Origin: an uncultured Limosilactobacillus sp.
GTDB lineage: Bacteria > Bacillota > Bacilli > Lactobacillales > Lactobacillaceae
Direction: 5' to 3'
DNA: 64,000 bases
NCBI GenBank assembly: GCA_944327195.1
Contig: CALVGV010000003.1
Coordinates: 1 to 64,000 of the forward strand
The notes under the pieces are model-generated. The model worked only from the letters and a program-made list of their open reading frames with translations. It was not told where the DNA came from and did no database searches. Below are positions 7,099-15,871 of this stretch, one piece after another. Numbering within the stretch: position 1 is the first letter of the stretch; every line of letters starts with the position of its first letter. Made by a program: the position numbers and the translations under genes.

Positions 7099-8111
7099 CA
7101 TTTGCTCGTTAGTAGGGCCGCCACCGTTTGGGCGGCGACTCCCGCCGGGAGAACCGGCCGGGCGGCCGCTGCAATTGTCGGCGCCTCCAGCGGCTTGCCA
7201 ACCAGGGCGGCACCTAGTGGTTCCAGGGCCGCCAGGGGCAGGAAGTCGGCGAAGAACTGGACCGCCGTCAGCCGGTCGCCGTCCAGGTTGTAGTTGACGT
7301 AGAGGGTGCCGGCCGCGGTCTGGCGGGAGGCGAAGTGGCGAAAGCCGGGGTTCTTGCCGAGGTTCCAGGCGGCCGTCCCGTAGCGGCTGGCCAGCCGGTC
7401 GTCAATCGCCGCCCAGTCCTCCTTGGTCAGGTGGTAGGTCGGGATCTCCTCCAGGCGGTCAACGCCGAAGAGCTGGCACAGGAGGTACTGGCGGAGGTCA
7501 GTGATCGTCCAGTCCTGGTAGGTGGCCGGCAGGAAGGGCTTGAGGTTGGTGATCGGCACGTCGGCCGACTTGATCCCGCGCTCGATCTTCAGCCCGCTTG
7601 CCGGGGTCAGGGCCTGGCGGGCGGTGTGCTCGTCGAGGTCGAAGAGGAGGGTCCCCCCGGCCGCGTAGGCATCCCGGTGCTTGACCATCGCCATCCCGGA
7701 GACCTTCTTGTCGGCCACGGCGATGTCGTCGCGGTCGCGGACGGTGGCGCTGGCCACCCCGAGCTTGCGGAGGGCGGCGGCGATCGGCGCGCCGATCGCC
7801 TGGTAGTCGCGAAAGCCGGCCGGGTCGCCAATCACGATGTTTTCAAAGACGAGGTTGCCCTGGTCGTGGTAGACGGCGCCGCCCCCGCTGGTTCGCCGCA
7901 CCAGTTGAATCCGGTGTTGCTTGAGGTAGGCCAGGTCGACCTCCCCGTAGGCGTTTTGCAGGCGGCCAATGATCACCGCCGGGTCGTTGATGTAGCACAG
8001 CAGGCCGTGACCGGTGAAGGGGCGCCTTTCCAGCAGGTAGGCGTCGATTGATTGGTTAACCTGGGCGTCGTAAACCGGGCGCCCGTTGCGGCTGGTATCA
8101 ATTAGAAACAT
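7098..8111 (-). CDS. lplA: lipoate-protein ligase
   Basis: 337 residues. LplA catalytic parts are present: the loop RRTSGGGAVYHDQGN (72-86) and the conserved lysine in DKKVSGMA (about 135). The enzyme activates lipoate with ATP and attaches it to a lysine of lipoyl domains such as pyruvate dehydrogenase E2. The C-terminal accessory domain (about 240-337) is present. It is the last gene of the mevalonate operon, 6 bases after fni, with GGTGACGC before the ATG. A second ligase sits with pdhABCD at 45407. This copy has the more GC-biased codons and may recognise a different target or lipoyl precursor. Confidence 0.93.
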   Translation of the reverse strand: MFLIDTSRNGRPVYDAQVNQSIDAYLLERRPFTGHGLLCYINDPAVIIGRLQNAYGEVDLAYLKQHRIQLVRRTSGGGAVYHDQGNLVFENIVIGDPAGFRDYQAIGAPIAAALRKLGVASATVRDRDDIAVADKKVSGMAMVKHRDAYAAGGTLLFDLDEHTARQALTPASGLKIERGIKSADVPITNLKPFLPATYQDWTITDLRQYLLCQLFGVDRLEEIPTYHLTKEDWAAIDDRLASRYGTAAWNLGKNPGFRHFASRQTAAGTLYVNYNLDGDRLTAVQFFADFLPLAALEPLGAALVGKPLEAPTIAAAARPVLPAGVAAQTVAALLTSK

Positions 8112-8117
8112 CTTGCG

Positions 8118-9182
8118 TCACCCCATTTTTGCATTCAACTGGTCTCGCCGTTGGGCCTGGTAGGAAGCCAGGGCCGCATTAAGGACGACCGGAACCCTGG
8201 TCAGGTCGGCCGGCCGCCGGCAACCAAGCAGGGCCAGCAGGCGGGGGAGCTGCTCCTCCCAGCGGGTCAGCTCGGCATCCAGGCCGGCCTCGCCCCCCGT
8301 GATCAGGCGGTGGAGGAAGGCGCCGGCGATCCCCCCGGCCCGCGCCCCCAGTGCCAGGGCCTTGACCAGATCGAGCGGGCCGGTGATCCCGCCGTTGGCC
8401 AGGATGGTTGGCCGCTGGTCGGTAGCCAGCAGCCTGGCCTCGAGCAGGCTCTCCGGCGTGGTCAGGCCGAAGTCCTCCAGGAAGGTCAGGTCCTCTTTGC
8501 GATTGCGGCGGTTCTCGATCGCGGCAAAGTTGGTTCCCCCGCGGCCGGCCACCGTTACCAGCTGGGCGCCGAGCTGGGCCAGGGCGGCGATTGATTCCGC
8601 CCGCATCCCGGCGCCGACCTCCTTGACGATCACCGGCACGTCGAGGTCGGCGATGATCGCCGCCAGGTTCTCGCGCCAGTAAAAGGCCCGGTCGCCCTCG
8701 GCCATCACCGTTTCCTGGAGGGCGTTGAGGTGGATCTCCAGGGCGTCGGCGCCGATCAAGTCAACCGCCTGCTTGGCCTGGGCAAGGTTGGCCCCGGCGC
8801 CGAGGTTGGCGAAGACCAGCCCGTCCGGGTTTTCCTCGCGGATGGCGGTGAAGGAGGCGGCCGCTTCCGGGTCCTTGAAGATGATGCTCATCGACCCGGT
8901 GGCCATTGCCAGCCGGTGGCGCTTGGCCAACCGGGCCAGCTGGCGGTTGACCTTGGTGGCCTGGCGGCTCCCCCCGGTCATCGCCTCGATGAAGTAGGGC
9001 CGCTCAAGGGTCAGCGGCCCCAGCGGGGTGGTCAGGTCCACTTCGGCCACCGCCGTTTCCGGCAGGGCCGGGGCCAGTAGGCGGACCTGAGCAAAGGAGT
9101 TTTCCCGGTGGCTACTGGGGTAGAGCTTTTCGGCCAGGGACAGGTGCTCGGCCTTGCGTTGGGCTTGCAGGGACTCGGTCAT
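8118..9182 (-). CDS. fni: type 2 isopentenyl-diphosphate delta-isomerase
   Basis: 354 residues, an FMN-dependent TIM-barrel enzyme that interconverts isopentenyl and dimethylallyl diphosphate. Typical features are RKAEHLSL near the N-terminus, the IEAMTGGS loop, and HLNALQE, which holds the catalytic Gln of the family. The start ATG overlaps the mvaK2 stop by one base (TAATG), so translation is coupled. It completes the pathway from mevalonate to the two C5 isoprenoid units together with the three upstream genes. Nothing unusual is seen in its length or motifs. Confidence 0.95.
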   Translation of the reverse strand: MTESLQAQRKAEHLSLAEKLYPSSHRENSFAQVRLLAPALPETAVAEVDLTTPLGPLTLERPYFIEAMTGGSRQATKVNRQLARLAKRHRLAMATGSMSIIFKDPEAAASFTAIREENPDGLVFANLGAGANLAQAKQAVDLIGADALEIHLNALQETVMAEGDRAFYWRENLAAIIADLDVPVIVKEVGAGMRAESIAALAQLGAQLVTVAGRGGTNFAAIENRRNRKEDLTFLEDFGLTTPESLLEARLLATDQRPTILANGGITGPLDLVKALALGARAGGIAGAFLHRLITGGEAGLDAELTRWEEQLPRLLALLGCRRPADLTRVPVVLNAALASYQAQRRDQLNAKMG

Positions 9183-10294
9183 TATTTTCTCCTTGGTGCC
9201 GCCAGGGTGTAAGAAGCCACGTCGTCAACGTAGTGGACCGTCAGCGGCAGGCGTTCGATCCCGGCCAGCTGCCAGCTGGTCATCAGTTTGGCCAGGTCGG
9301 CGTGGGCGTCGATGGCCACGATCCCGCAGTCGCCACCACCGGCCCCCGAGGTCTTGGCCGCCCCGCCAACTTTCTCGGCCAGCTGGCAGAGCTTCTTGAG
9401 CAGCGGGGTTTCGATGTTGACCCCCGACTTCTTGGCCAGGTTGGCCAGCAGCATCCGGTTGGTGCGGATCTGGTCCTGGATCTGGGCCAGGTTGCCGGCG
9501 CGGAAACCGGCAATCATCTGCTTGATGCAGGCGCGGCTACTATCCAGGAAACGGTGGTATTCCTCCTGGTGCTGGGCCTTGAAGAGAGCAATCCGGTCGA
9601 CCAGGCGGGAGGTCGAGGCCGGGCTCCCGGTCCAGCCAATCACCAGCTTGAGGCTGGCCGGGGCGCTGAGGGGCTCAATCTTCAAATTTGGCCAGGGGAG
9701 GCGGAGCAGGGTTGGCAAGTCGAGGATCGGCCGCTGTTCGGCCAGCCACTGGCGGTCAAAGGAGTGGTAGGCGATCCAACCACCGTAGACCGAGGCCGCC
9801 ACGTCACCGAGCGAGCCGTTCCCCTGCACGGAGAAGTGGGCGATCGCGGCCAACTTGAAGAGGGCGTCCTTGTCAACGGTCAGGTCGTAGAAGGCGCAGA
9901 GGGCCTTGACGGTGGCCACGGTGACCGCCGCCGAGGAGCCGAGGCCGTACTTGCGGCCGCGCTGGTTGTCCAGCTGGCTGTCGATCTGCATGTCAAAGAC
10001 CCGCAACTGCTTGCCGCAGGACTTGGCGTACTCCTCGGTCACGCTGATCGCGGCCAGGATGTAGGAAAAGGGGTTATCCCGCTTGTCGACCACCAGCTGG
10101 TCGCCGCGCCGGCGCCAGGAAACGGCGCTGTTTTGGTATTGCTGGCTGATGATCTGCCCGGTCGAGCCGCTGGCGTCGCTGATCGTGCAGGTTACGAATT
10201 GGTTGAGGGCAACAAGAATCGCCGGGTAGCCGTTTTCTACCACGGCGTACTCCCCGGCGATGTATAGTTTGCCTGGTGCTTTTGCAGTAATCAA
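9182..10294 (-). CDS. mvaK2: phosphomevalonate kinase
   Basis: 370 residues, GHMP kinase fold. ATP-binding loop GLGSSAAV at 117-124, N-terminal KAPGKLYIAGEYAVV motif and C-terminal KTSGAGGGDCG. It phosphorylates 5-phosphomevalonate. The start codon is TTG (10292-10294), overlapping the mvaD stop as TTGA, with GAGAGGG upstream; the rare start and coupling may lower its level relative to its neighbours. Third gene of the mevalonate operon. Confidence 0.95.
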   Translation of the reverse strand: MITAKAPGKLYIAGEYAVVENGYPAILVALNQFVTCTISDASGSTGQIISQQYQNSAVSWRRRGDQLVVDKRDNPFSYILAAISVTEEYAKSCGKQLRVFDMQIDSQLDNQRGRKYGLGSSAAVTVATVKALCAFYDLTVDKDALFKLAAIAHFSVQGNGSLGDVAASVYGGWIAYHSFDRQWLAEQRPILDLPTLLRLPWPNLKIEPLSAPASLKLVIGWTGSPASTSRLVDRIALFKAQHQEEYHRFLDSSRACIKQMIAGFRAGNLAQIQDQIRTNRMLLANLAKKSGVNIETPLLKKLCQLAEKVGGAAKTSGAGGGDCGIVAIDAHADLAKLMTSWQLAGIERLPLTVHYVDDVASYTLAAPRRK

Positions 10295-11283
10295 ATTAAC
10301 GAATCCCTCTCATCTGTGAGTTCTAATACCCCCGGCCCGGGCTTGGCGACCGCCAGGTTCTCTGCCCCGAAGTGGGGGGCAAGGGCGGCCAGGATTTGCG
10401 CTTCGTGCTTGGCGTCACAAATCACCTTCACGTTGGGGCCGGCATCCATCGTATAATAACAGCTTAACCCCGCCTCTCGCAAGCCATCAATCACCGCCAT
10501 TGCCTTGAGGGTGTCGCCGGTGAAGTAGGTGAAGCCCGGATCGGCCGATAGGTTGAGGGCGTGCATTCGTAGGGCGTTGGTCTGGGCGAGGTGGCCGATC
10601 CGGTCGATGTCCTTGGCCGCGATTGCCGCCTTCATCTTGACCATGTCCTCCTTGACCACCTGGCGCCAGGCCGGGTAGTAGGGCGAGCTGGCAACGACTT
10701 CCTGCATCCCGGCCCGGCTGGAGACCTTCTTTTCCCGGGTGTCGAGCAAAATGGCGATCATTTCCAGGCCGAAGTCGACCTCCTCGGTAATCGGTTCGGC
10801 AAAGGAAGACGCGTCGTCATTGCCGGCGTGCCACTCAACCAGGCCGCCGTAAATCGAGCGGGTGGCCGAACCCGACCCGCGGCGGGCGAGGCGGGAAAGG
10901 TCGCGCCGGCGCGGCTTGGCCCCGGCGGCCCAGGAGGCGGCCGCGGCCAGGGCGGCGAAGGCGGCCGCCGATGAGGCCAGCCCGGCCGCCATCGGGACCT
11001 TGTTTTGCGAGACCACCCGGGCCGGGGCGGTCAGACCGTTTTGGGCGCGGACCAGGTCGAGGAAGGCCGAGACGCGGGCCCGGTTCTTGGCACTGGCTTC
11101 CTGGCCGTCGATGATCACCGTATCGCCACTCAGGGCCGGGGAAAATTCAACGCTGGTGGTGGTGTAGAAGCGGTCGAGGGTCAGCGACAGGCTGTCGGTT
11201 TGCGGCAGCATCAGTTTTTGATCGCGCTTGCCCCAGTACTTGACCAGGGCGATGTTGGTGTGGGCGCGGGCGGTTGCCTTCAT
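10291..11283 (-). CDS. mvaD: diphosphomevalonate decarboxylase
   Basis: 330 residues. Signature ALVKYWGKRD (12-21) and phosphate loop PMAAGLASSAAAFA (97-110) identify the ATP-dependent decarboxylase that turns 5-diphosphomevalonate into isopentenyl diphosphate; the MDAGPNVKV segment near residue 277 holds the catalytic aspartate. The ATG overlaps the mvk stop by one base. Gene order mvk-mvaD-mvaK2-fni is the usual one in lactobacilli. Confidence 0.96.
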   Translation of the reverse strand: MKATARAHTNIALVKYWGKRDQKLMLPQTDSLSLTLDRFYTTTSVEFSPALSGDTVIIDGQEASAKNRARVSAFLDLVRAQNGLTAPARVVSQNKVPMAAGLASSAAAFAALAAAASWAAGAKPRRRDLSRLARRGSGSATRSIYGGLVEWHAGNDDASSFAEPITEEVDFGLEMIAILLDTREKKVSSRAGMQEVVASSPYYPAWRQVVKEDMVKMKAAIAAKDIDRIGHLAQTNALRMHALNLSADPGFTYFTGDTLKAMAVIDGLREAGLSCYYTMDAGPNVKVICDAKHEAQILAALAPHFGAENLAVAKPGPGVLELTDERDSLI

Positions 11284-12227
11284 TAATTACGGCCTCCTTT
11301 GGCAGATAGGGGTTGGATCCAGGTTTGGGTGGCGCCGGCGGCCTCGATTGCCCGGGCCAATCGGTGGGCCTGATCGAGGTTCTTGGCGAGGGCAAAAAAG
11401 CAGCCCCCGCGACCACCGCCGGTCAGCTTGGCCCCGAGGGCCCCGGCGGTCTTGGCGCTGGTGATCAGGAGGTCGAGGGTCGGGCTCGATACCTGGAGGG
11501 TGGCCAGGTTGATCTGGGCCTTGTCGAGGACCTCACCGAGGGCCTTGGGCTGGTTGGTGGCGAAGAAGTGGCGGGTCTGGCGGGTCAGGTTGCCGAGGTC
11601 GCTGATGGCCTCCTTGGCGGCCGCCGGGTGGGTGACCAGTTCCTCCTTGACGGCGGCGATCGCCTCCTTGGTGGCCCCCTTAACCCCGGAGTCGCCAATC
11701 ACCAGGACGGCGTCGAGGTCGAGCGACAGGGGGGTGCCGGCCTGGCCGCGGACGTAGTAGAGCGGGGTATTGGCACTGGCGGTGGCGGCGTCGAGGCCGC
11801 TCGGGCTCCGGTGGGTCACCTGCTCCTCCACGTCGGCCAGGGTCAGCAGGGTCTGGCGGTCGAGCGGGGCAGCGTAGAGGTCAAAGAAGGCGCGCACGAT
11901 CGCGATTGCCGTCGCCGCCGAGGAGCCCATCCCGCGCTCGGCCGGGATCTGGCTGGTGATCGTCAGCGCCCAGTGGCCGTCGTCTGCAAAGCGTTTCTGG
12001 AGGGTGGTGATCAGCTGCCTGATTCCGCCCATTGCCGCCGGCAGCTCGGCCAGGGGCCCGGTGTAGTAGCGGCTCTCAATCGTTGCTTCGCCGCGCTGGC
12101 GGTTAATCTCCACCCTGGTCTTGATCGTCGGTAGGGGGAGGGCAATTGCCGGCTCCCCGTACACGACGCTGTGCTCGCCAATAAAAATCAATTTGGCGTG
12201 GCTTTCGCCAATCCCGCTTTGTTTCAC
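11283..12227 (-). CDS. mvk: mevalonate kinase
   Basis: 314 residues, GHMP kinase. N-terminal HAKLIFIGEHSVVYG, ATP loop PAERGMGSSAATAIA (95-109) and C-terminal KLTGGGRGGCFF. It makes 5-phosphomevalonate from mevalonate. The start codon is GTG (12225-12227) with an AGG-type ribosome site. First gene of a five-gene operon on the minus strand; the untranslated leader would be about 110 bases if the -10 at 12345-12350 is right. HMG-CoA synthase and reductase are not in the window. Confidence 0.95.
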   Translation of the reverse strand: MKQSGIGESHAKLIFIGEHSVVYGEPAIALPLPTIKTRVEINRQRGEATIESRYYTGPLAELPAAMGGIRQLITTLQKRFADDGHWALTITSQIPAERGMGSSAATAIAIVRAFFDLYAAPLDRQTLLTLADVEEQVTHRSPSGLDAATASANTPLYYVRGQAGTPLSLDLDAVLVIGDSGVKGATKEAIAAVKEELVTHPAAAKEAISDLGNLTRQTRHFFATNQPKALGEVLDKAQINLATLQVSSPTLDLLITSAKTAGALGAKLTGGGRGGCFFALAKNLDQAHRLARAIEAAGATQTWIQPLSAKGGRN

Positions 12228-12344
12228 GCTTGTTCAACCTGCTTTCCGGTGCCGGGGATGGCCAGCTGGGGGCTAGCGGTGACCGACACAATTTTCACCG
12301 ATCGGGGGAAGCACGAGGCGCACTTCCTCCCATCATGCCCCTAT

Positions 12345-12375
12345 ATTCTACCATTGTTTCCGGCAAAACTGGCAA
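12345..12375 (-). promoter_or_regulatory. candidate promoter of the mevalonate operon
   Basis: On minus: TTGCCA, a long 19-base spacer, then TAGAAT. The hexamers are good but the spacing is poor. No riboswitch-like structure was recognised in the leader between this and mvk. Confidence 0.4.
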
Positions 12376-12381
12376 AAACTG

Positions 12382-12409
12382 TTGGTGCCGGCCGTGGTTA
12401 TTTTATGAT
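12382..12409 (+). promoter_or_regulatory. candidate dinG promoter
   Basis: TTGGTG, a 16-base spacer and TATGAT, about 45 bases before the dinG start. It is back to back with the mevalonate promoter in a 224-base divergent region. Confidence 0.5.
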
Positions 12410-12451
12410 ACCCATAGTATGATTAGAATAAATCAGTGAAAGAAAGAACGG

Positions 12452-15265
12452 ATGCCAATGAAAAAAGAAGCGCCAATTTATTCGGTGGTCGATCTCGAAA
12501 CAACCGGGACCAACGTTAAAAATGGCGACCGGATCATTCAAATCGGCTGCGTCTTAGTGCAAGCGGGCAAGATCATCAACCGCTTTGAGACCAAGATCAA
12601 CCCGCGCAAGAAGGTGCCCCACCAGATCAGCCTGCTGACCGGGATCAAGACCAGTGACGTCGCCGCCGCCCCCCTCTTTGAGGACGTTGCCGCCACCCTG
12701 GTCAGCCTGCTGAGCGGGACGATCTTCGTGGCCCACAACGTCAACTTCGACTTTCCCTTCCTAAACGAGGAGCTGGCCCGGGTGGGGGAGAAGCGGCTGA
12801 GGATTCCGGCGATCGACACCGTGACTCTAAGCCAGCTCCTCTTGCCAACCGCCCGTAGCTACCGCCTCCGCGACCTCAGCGCCCGGCTGGCGATCGAGCA
12901 CGACCATCCCCACAGCGCGGTCTCGGATGCCGAGGCGACCGCCCAGCTCTTGATCGACCTGCTGGACCGGCTCGCCAAGGTGCCGACCCTGACCCTGGAG
13001 AAACTGGTGGCCCTAAACCTCGTCTTGCCCCAGCAAACCGCCCAGGTCTTCACCAAGGAACTGGCGACCCGCCGCCACCACCCGCGCCCGCTCGACCCGG
13101 ACCGCTACTACGTCAGCCATGGCCTGGTCCTGCGCCAAAAGCCGGGGCTGGCGGTGGCCCAGGCCGATGCCGACCTGGTTTACCCCAGCCGCAAGCGGCA
13201 AAAGGAGCGGCTCTTTGCTGGTAAGCTCGACTACCGCCCGGTCCAGGCCAAGATGATGAACGCCATCTACAACTACTTCACCAAGGACAACGCCAGCCAG
13301 GTGATGGTCGAGGCCGGCACCGGGGTGGGCAAGACCCTGGGCTACCTCTTGCCCCTGACCTACCTGACCTACCCGGAGGGTAAGGTGATCGTGGCCACCC
13401 CGACCAACCTCCTCCAGGCCCAGCTCAAGGATTCGATCGGCCAGCTCAACGCCCTCTTGCCAGTCCCGGTCCGGGCGGTGATGGTTAAGGGCAACCGCCA
13501 CTACCTCAGCCTGAGCAAGTTTGCCCACTCGCTGAGCGTGACCGACGATTCCCGCCTGGTGCAGTTCTTGAAGGGGCAGCTGCTGATCTGGTTGCTGTCG
13601 ACCACCACCGGGGACCTCGACGAGCTCAACTTCAGCGGCCCGGAGAACGCCTACCTAACCGAGATTCGCCACACCGGCCTGAAGAACCTGGCCACCCACG
13701 ATCCCTTCTACCAGGACGACTTCCTCGTTCAGCGTCAGCGCCAGTTGCGCTACGCCAACGTGGTGATCACCAACCAGGCCTACCTGGTCGAGCACGCCGC
13801 CGCCCTGGGCAAGTTGGCCCCGGCCAGCTACCTGGTGGTCGACGAGGCCCACCACCTGGCCAGCGCGGTCCTCAAGCAGTCCCACCGCCAACTCTCCTTT
13901 GCCCACCTTCACCGGGCAATCAACCAGCTGGCGGCCCAGGTCAACCCGACCGGCGAGGACAACCTCTACCAGCTCTTCAGTCCCCTGCCGCTTGGCGCCT
14001 ACAACCTCGATTTGGTGGCCAGCGACCTGGGGGCCCTCAAGGAAACGGTTGCCGACCTGGAGGCGGCCTGCCTGACCAAGCTCGACCCCAAGCAGGGCAA
14101 CGCCCCCTTCGTCGAGCAGGCCCTGGACAACGCCGAGCTCTCGATCCTGCTCGACCCGGCCAACCCGATCATCGAGGGCTTCGAGCAGGAACTGGCCAGC
14201 CTCCAGCTCCACTTCAGCGCCCTTAGTCACCTCTTTGCCAGCCGCAGCGACAGCTGGCTGGGCCGCGATCGCTACGTGATGAACCAGTTTGCCAGCCAGC
14301 TGCGGGCGCTAGCGGCCTTTGACGACCAGCTCCACGCCATCAAGACCCTGGTCGACCAGCAGGGGGAGGGGGCCCTTTTCTGGCTGACCGTCCGGCGGGG
14401 GAGCGAGAAGACAACCCTCCAGCTGACCGGGGGGCTCCTGGCGGCCAACCACTACCTCAGCGAGCGCGTTTACGCCCACTTCAGCCGCCTGCTCTTCGTC
14501 GGGGCGACCCTCTTCTCCTCGAAGCGGTCGGCCTACATTTACGACCAGCTCGACCTCAAGAAGGAGGAGGTCAAGGTCAAGCGCCTGCCGGCCGCCTATG
14601 ACTTCGCCCACCAGGCGGAATTGCTGGTGGCCAGCGACGCCCCGGCGCCCCAGCCGAAGCCGAGTGGCGACTACCTCAACTACCTGGCCAAGACGATCCG
14701 CGAGCTGGCGGTGGCCACCAACTGCCAGACGATCGTCCTTTTCAATTCTTTGCAGATGATCGCCGAGGTCTACAGCCGCCTGCGGGGCACGGCCCTCTTC
14801 GACCAGCGCGACATCCTTGCCCAGGGGATCGACGGCAGCCGCGAGAAGCTGCTCAAGCAGTTCTCGACCGGCCACAACACCGTCCTCCTCGGGGCGGCCT
14901 CCTTCTGGGAGGGAATCGACCTGCCCAACAACCAGCTCCAGTTGCTGGTCGTCACCCGCCTGCCCTTCGAGGCCCCCGACCAGCTGGTCACCAAGGCCCG
15001 CTACGCCCTCTTGAAGCAGGCCGGCCAAAATCCCTTCTACCACCACTCCCTGCCCCAAGCGACCCTCCGCCTTCGCCAGGGGATCGGCCGCCTCTTGCGC
15101 ACCCCGGACGACTACGGGGTGGCAGTGGTCCTCGACCCCCGGCTGGCGACCCACCGCTACGGCAAGACGATGGAAAACGCTCTGCCGCCGGCCCTGGTCA
15201 AGCAGCACCTGACCACGCCCGCCCTGATTGAGGAGGCCACCGCCTTTTTGGCCCGCCACCAGTAG
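12452..15265 (+). CDS. dinG: DinG-family exonuclease/helicase-like protein
   Basis: 937 residues. Residues 1-180 are a DnaQ-type 3'-5' exonuclease with all blocks: DLETTG, AHNVNFDFPFL and HSAVSDAEATA. The rest is an XPD/DinG-type helicase domain: Walker A GTGVGKT (about 289-295), VVDEAHHL (DEAH at 464-467) and late motifs around GAASFWEGIDLP and RLRQGIGRLLR. The four cysteines of the iron-sulfur cluster of proteobacterial DinG are not seen, as in Gram-positive relatives, which are reported to act mainly as exonucleases. The in-frame ATG at 12458 is an equally good start. It heads the dinG-ypmB-asnS-dnaD order known from Bacillus. Confidence 0.93.
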   Translation: MPMKKEAPIYSVVDLETTGTNVKNGDRIIQIGCVLVQAGKIINRFETKINPRKKVPHQISLLTGIKTSDVAAAPLFEDVAATLVSLLSGTIFVAHNVNFDFPFLNEELARVGEKRLRIPAIDTVTLSQLLLPTARSYRLRDLSARLAIEHDHPHSAVSDAEATAQLLIDLLDRLAKVPTLTLEKLVALNLVLPQQTAQVFTKELATRRHHPRPLDPDRYYVSHGLVLRQKPGLAVAQADADLVYPSRKRQKERLFAGKLDYRPVQAKMMNAIYNYFTKDNASQVMVEAGTGVGKTLGYLLPLTYLTYPEGKVIVATPTNLLQAQLKDSIGQLNALLPVPVRAVMVKGNRHYLSLSKFAHSLSVTDDSRLVQFLKGQLLIWLLSTTTGDLDELNFSGPENAYLTEIRHTGLKNLATHDPFYQDDFLVQRQRQLRYANVVITNQAYLVEHAAALGKLAPASYLVVDEAHHLASAVLKQSHRQLSFAHLHRAINQLAAQVNPTGEDNLYQLFSPLPLGAYNLDLVASDLGALKETVADLEAACLTKLDPKQGNAPFVEQALDNAELSILLDPANPIIEGFEQELASLQLHFSALSHLFASRSDSWLGRDRYVMNQFASQLRALAAFDDQLHAIKTLVDQQGEGALFWLTVRRGSEKTTLQLTGGLLAANHYLSERVYAHFSRLLFVGATLFSSKRSAYIYDQLDLKKEEVKVKRLPAAYDFAHQAELLVASDAPAPQPKPSGDYLNYLAKTIRELAVATNCQTIVLFNSLQMIAEVYSRLRGTALFDQRDILAQGIDGSREKLLKQFSTGHNTVLLGAASFWEGIDLPNNQLQLLVVTRLPFEAPDQLVTKARYALLKQAGQNPFYHHSLPQATLRLRQGIGRLLRTPDDYGVAVVLDPRLATHRYGKTMENALPPALVKQHLTTPALIEEATAFLARHQ

Positions 15266-15334
15266 AGAAAACCTGGTCTTTGCCGGTGGATTATGATAGA
15301 CTTTTAACGATATTGTTTAGGAAGGAAGGCTTTT

Positions 15335-15853
15335 ATGCAGAGTCGGCGAGATGTTCAACGTCAAAAGAGTCGGGTTTCGGTTAAGAAAATTACCCTGCGA
15401 AGCTTGATTGTTCTGCTCCTGCTGATCTTGATTGGCTGGGGGTCCTTTACCCTGGCCAACCAACCGGTGCGCAACGCCCGCAAGCAAGCAATTACGCTCG
15501 CCAAGAAGTACACCAGCTTCAAGTCGCCGGGCCGCTTCTACGTTTACAACCGCGAGCAAACCTACTACACGATTAGCGGCAAGAACGCCAAGAACCAGCA
15601 GATCCTGGTGATCGTGCCGCAAAAGGGGGGCAACTTGCGGGTGGTTAAGCAGGCCAGCGGGCTGACCCGCCAGGAGGCGATTGCCCAGGTGAAGGCCACC
15701 AACTCGGTCAAGCGGGTCTTGAAGGCCGCTCCGGGGATCTTTAACAACCGGGTCGTTTGGGAGGTTACCTACAAGAACGCCAAGGGGAACCTGTGCTATG
15801 AGTTGATCAACTTCAAGACCGGCAAGGCAGTACAGCGGATTAACAACTTATAA
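15335..15853 (+). CDS. YpmB-like membrane-anchored protein (DUF5590)
   Basis: 172 residues. The N-terminus is basic, then one membrane helix at about 23-42 (LRSLIVLLLLILIGWGSF) anchors the protein with its C-terminal part outside. Residues 50-172 have the two-part PepSY-like pattern seen in YpmB/DUF5590 proteins (GLTRQEAIAQV, VVWEVTYKNAKGN). AGGAAGG precedes the ATG at 15335. Position between dinG and asnS matches ypmB in Bacillus subtilis, which supports the family call. Biochemical role unknown. Confidence 0.8.
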   Translation: MQSRRDVQRQKSRVSVKKITLRSLIVLLLLILIGWGSFTLANQPVRNARKQAITLAKKYTSFKSPGRFYVYNREQTYYTISGKNAKNQQILVIVPQKGGNLRVVKQASGLTRQEAIAQVKATNSVKRVLKAAPGIFNNRVVWEVTYKNAKGNLCYELINFKTGKAVQRINNL

Positions 15854-15871
15854 TGTTTGGAGGAAACACGA

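Noticed and set aside
12228..12451. Riboswitch or T-box in the leader of the mevalonate operon
   Set aside because: No conserved T-box, SAM, TPP or other core motif could be recognised; only promoter-like elements are seen.
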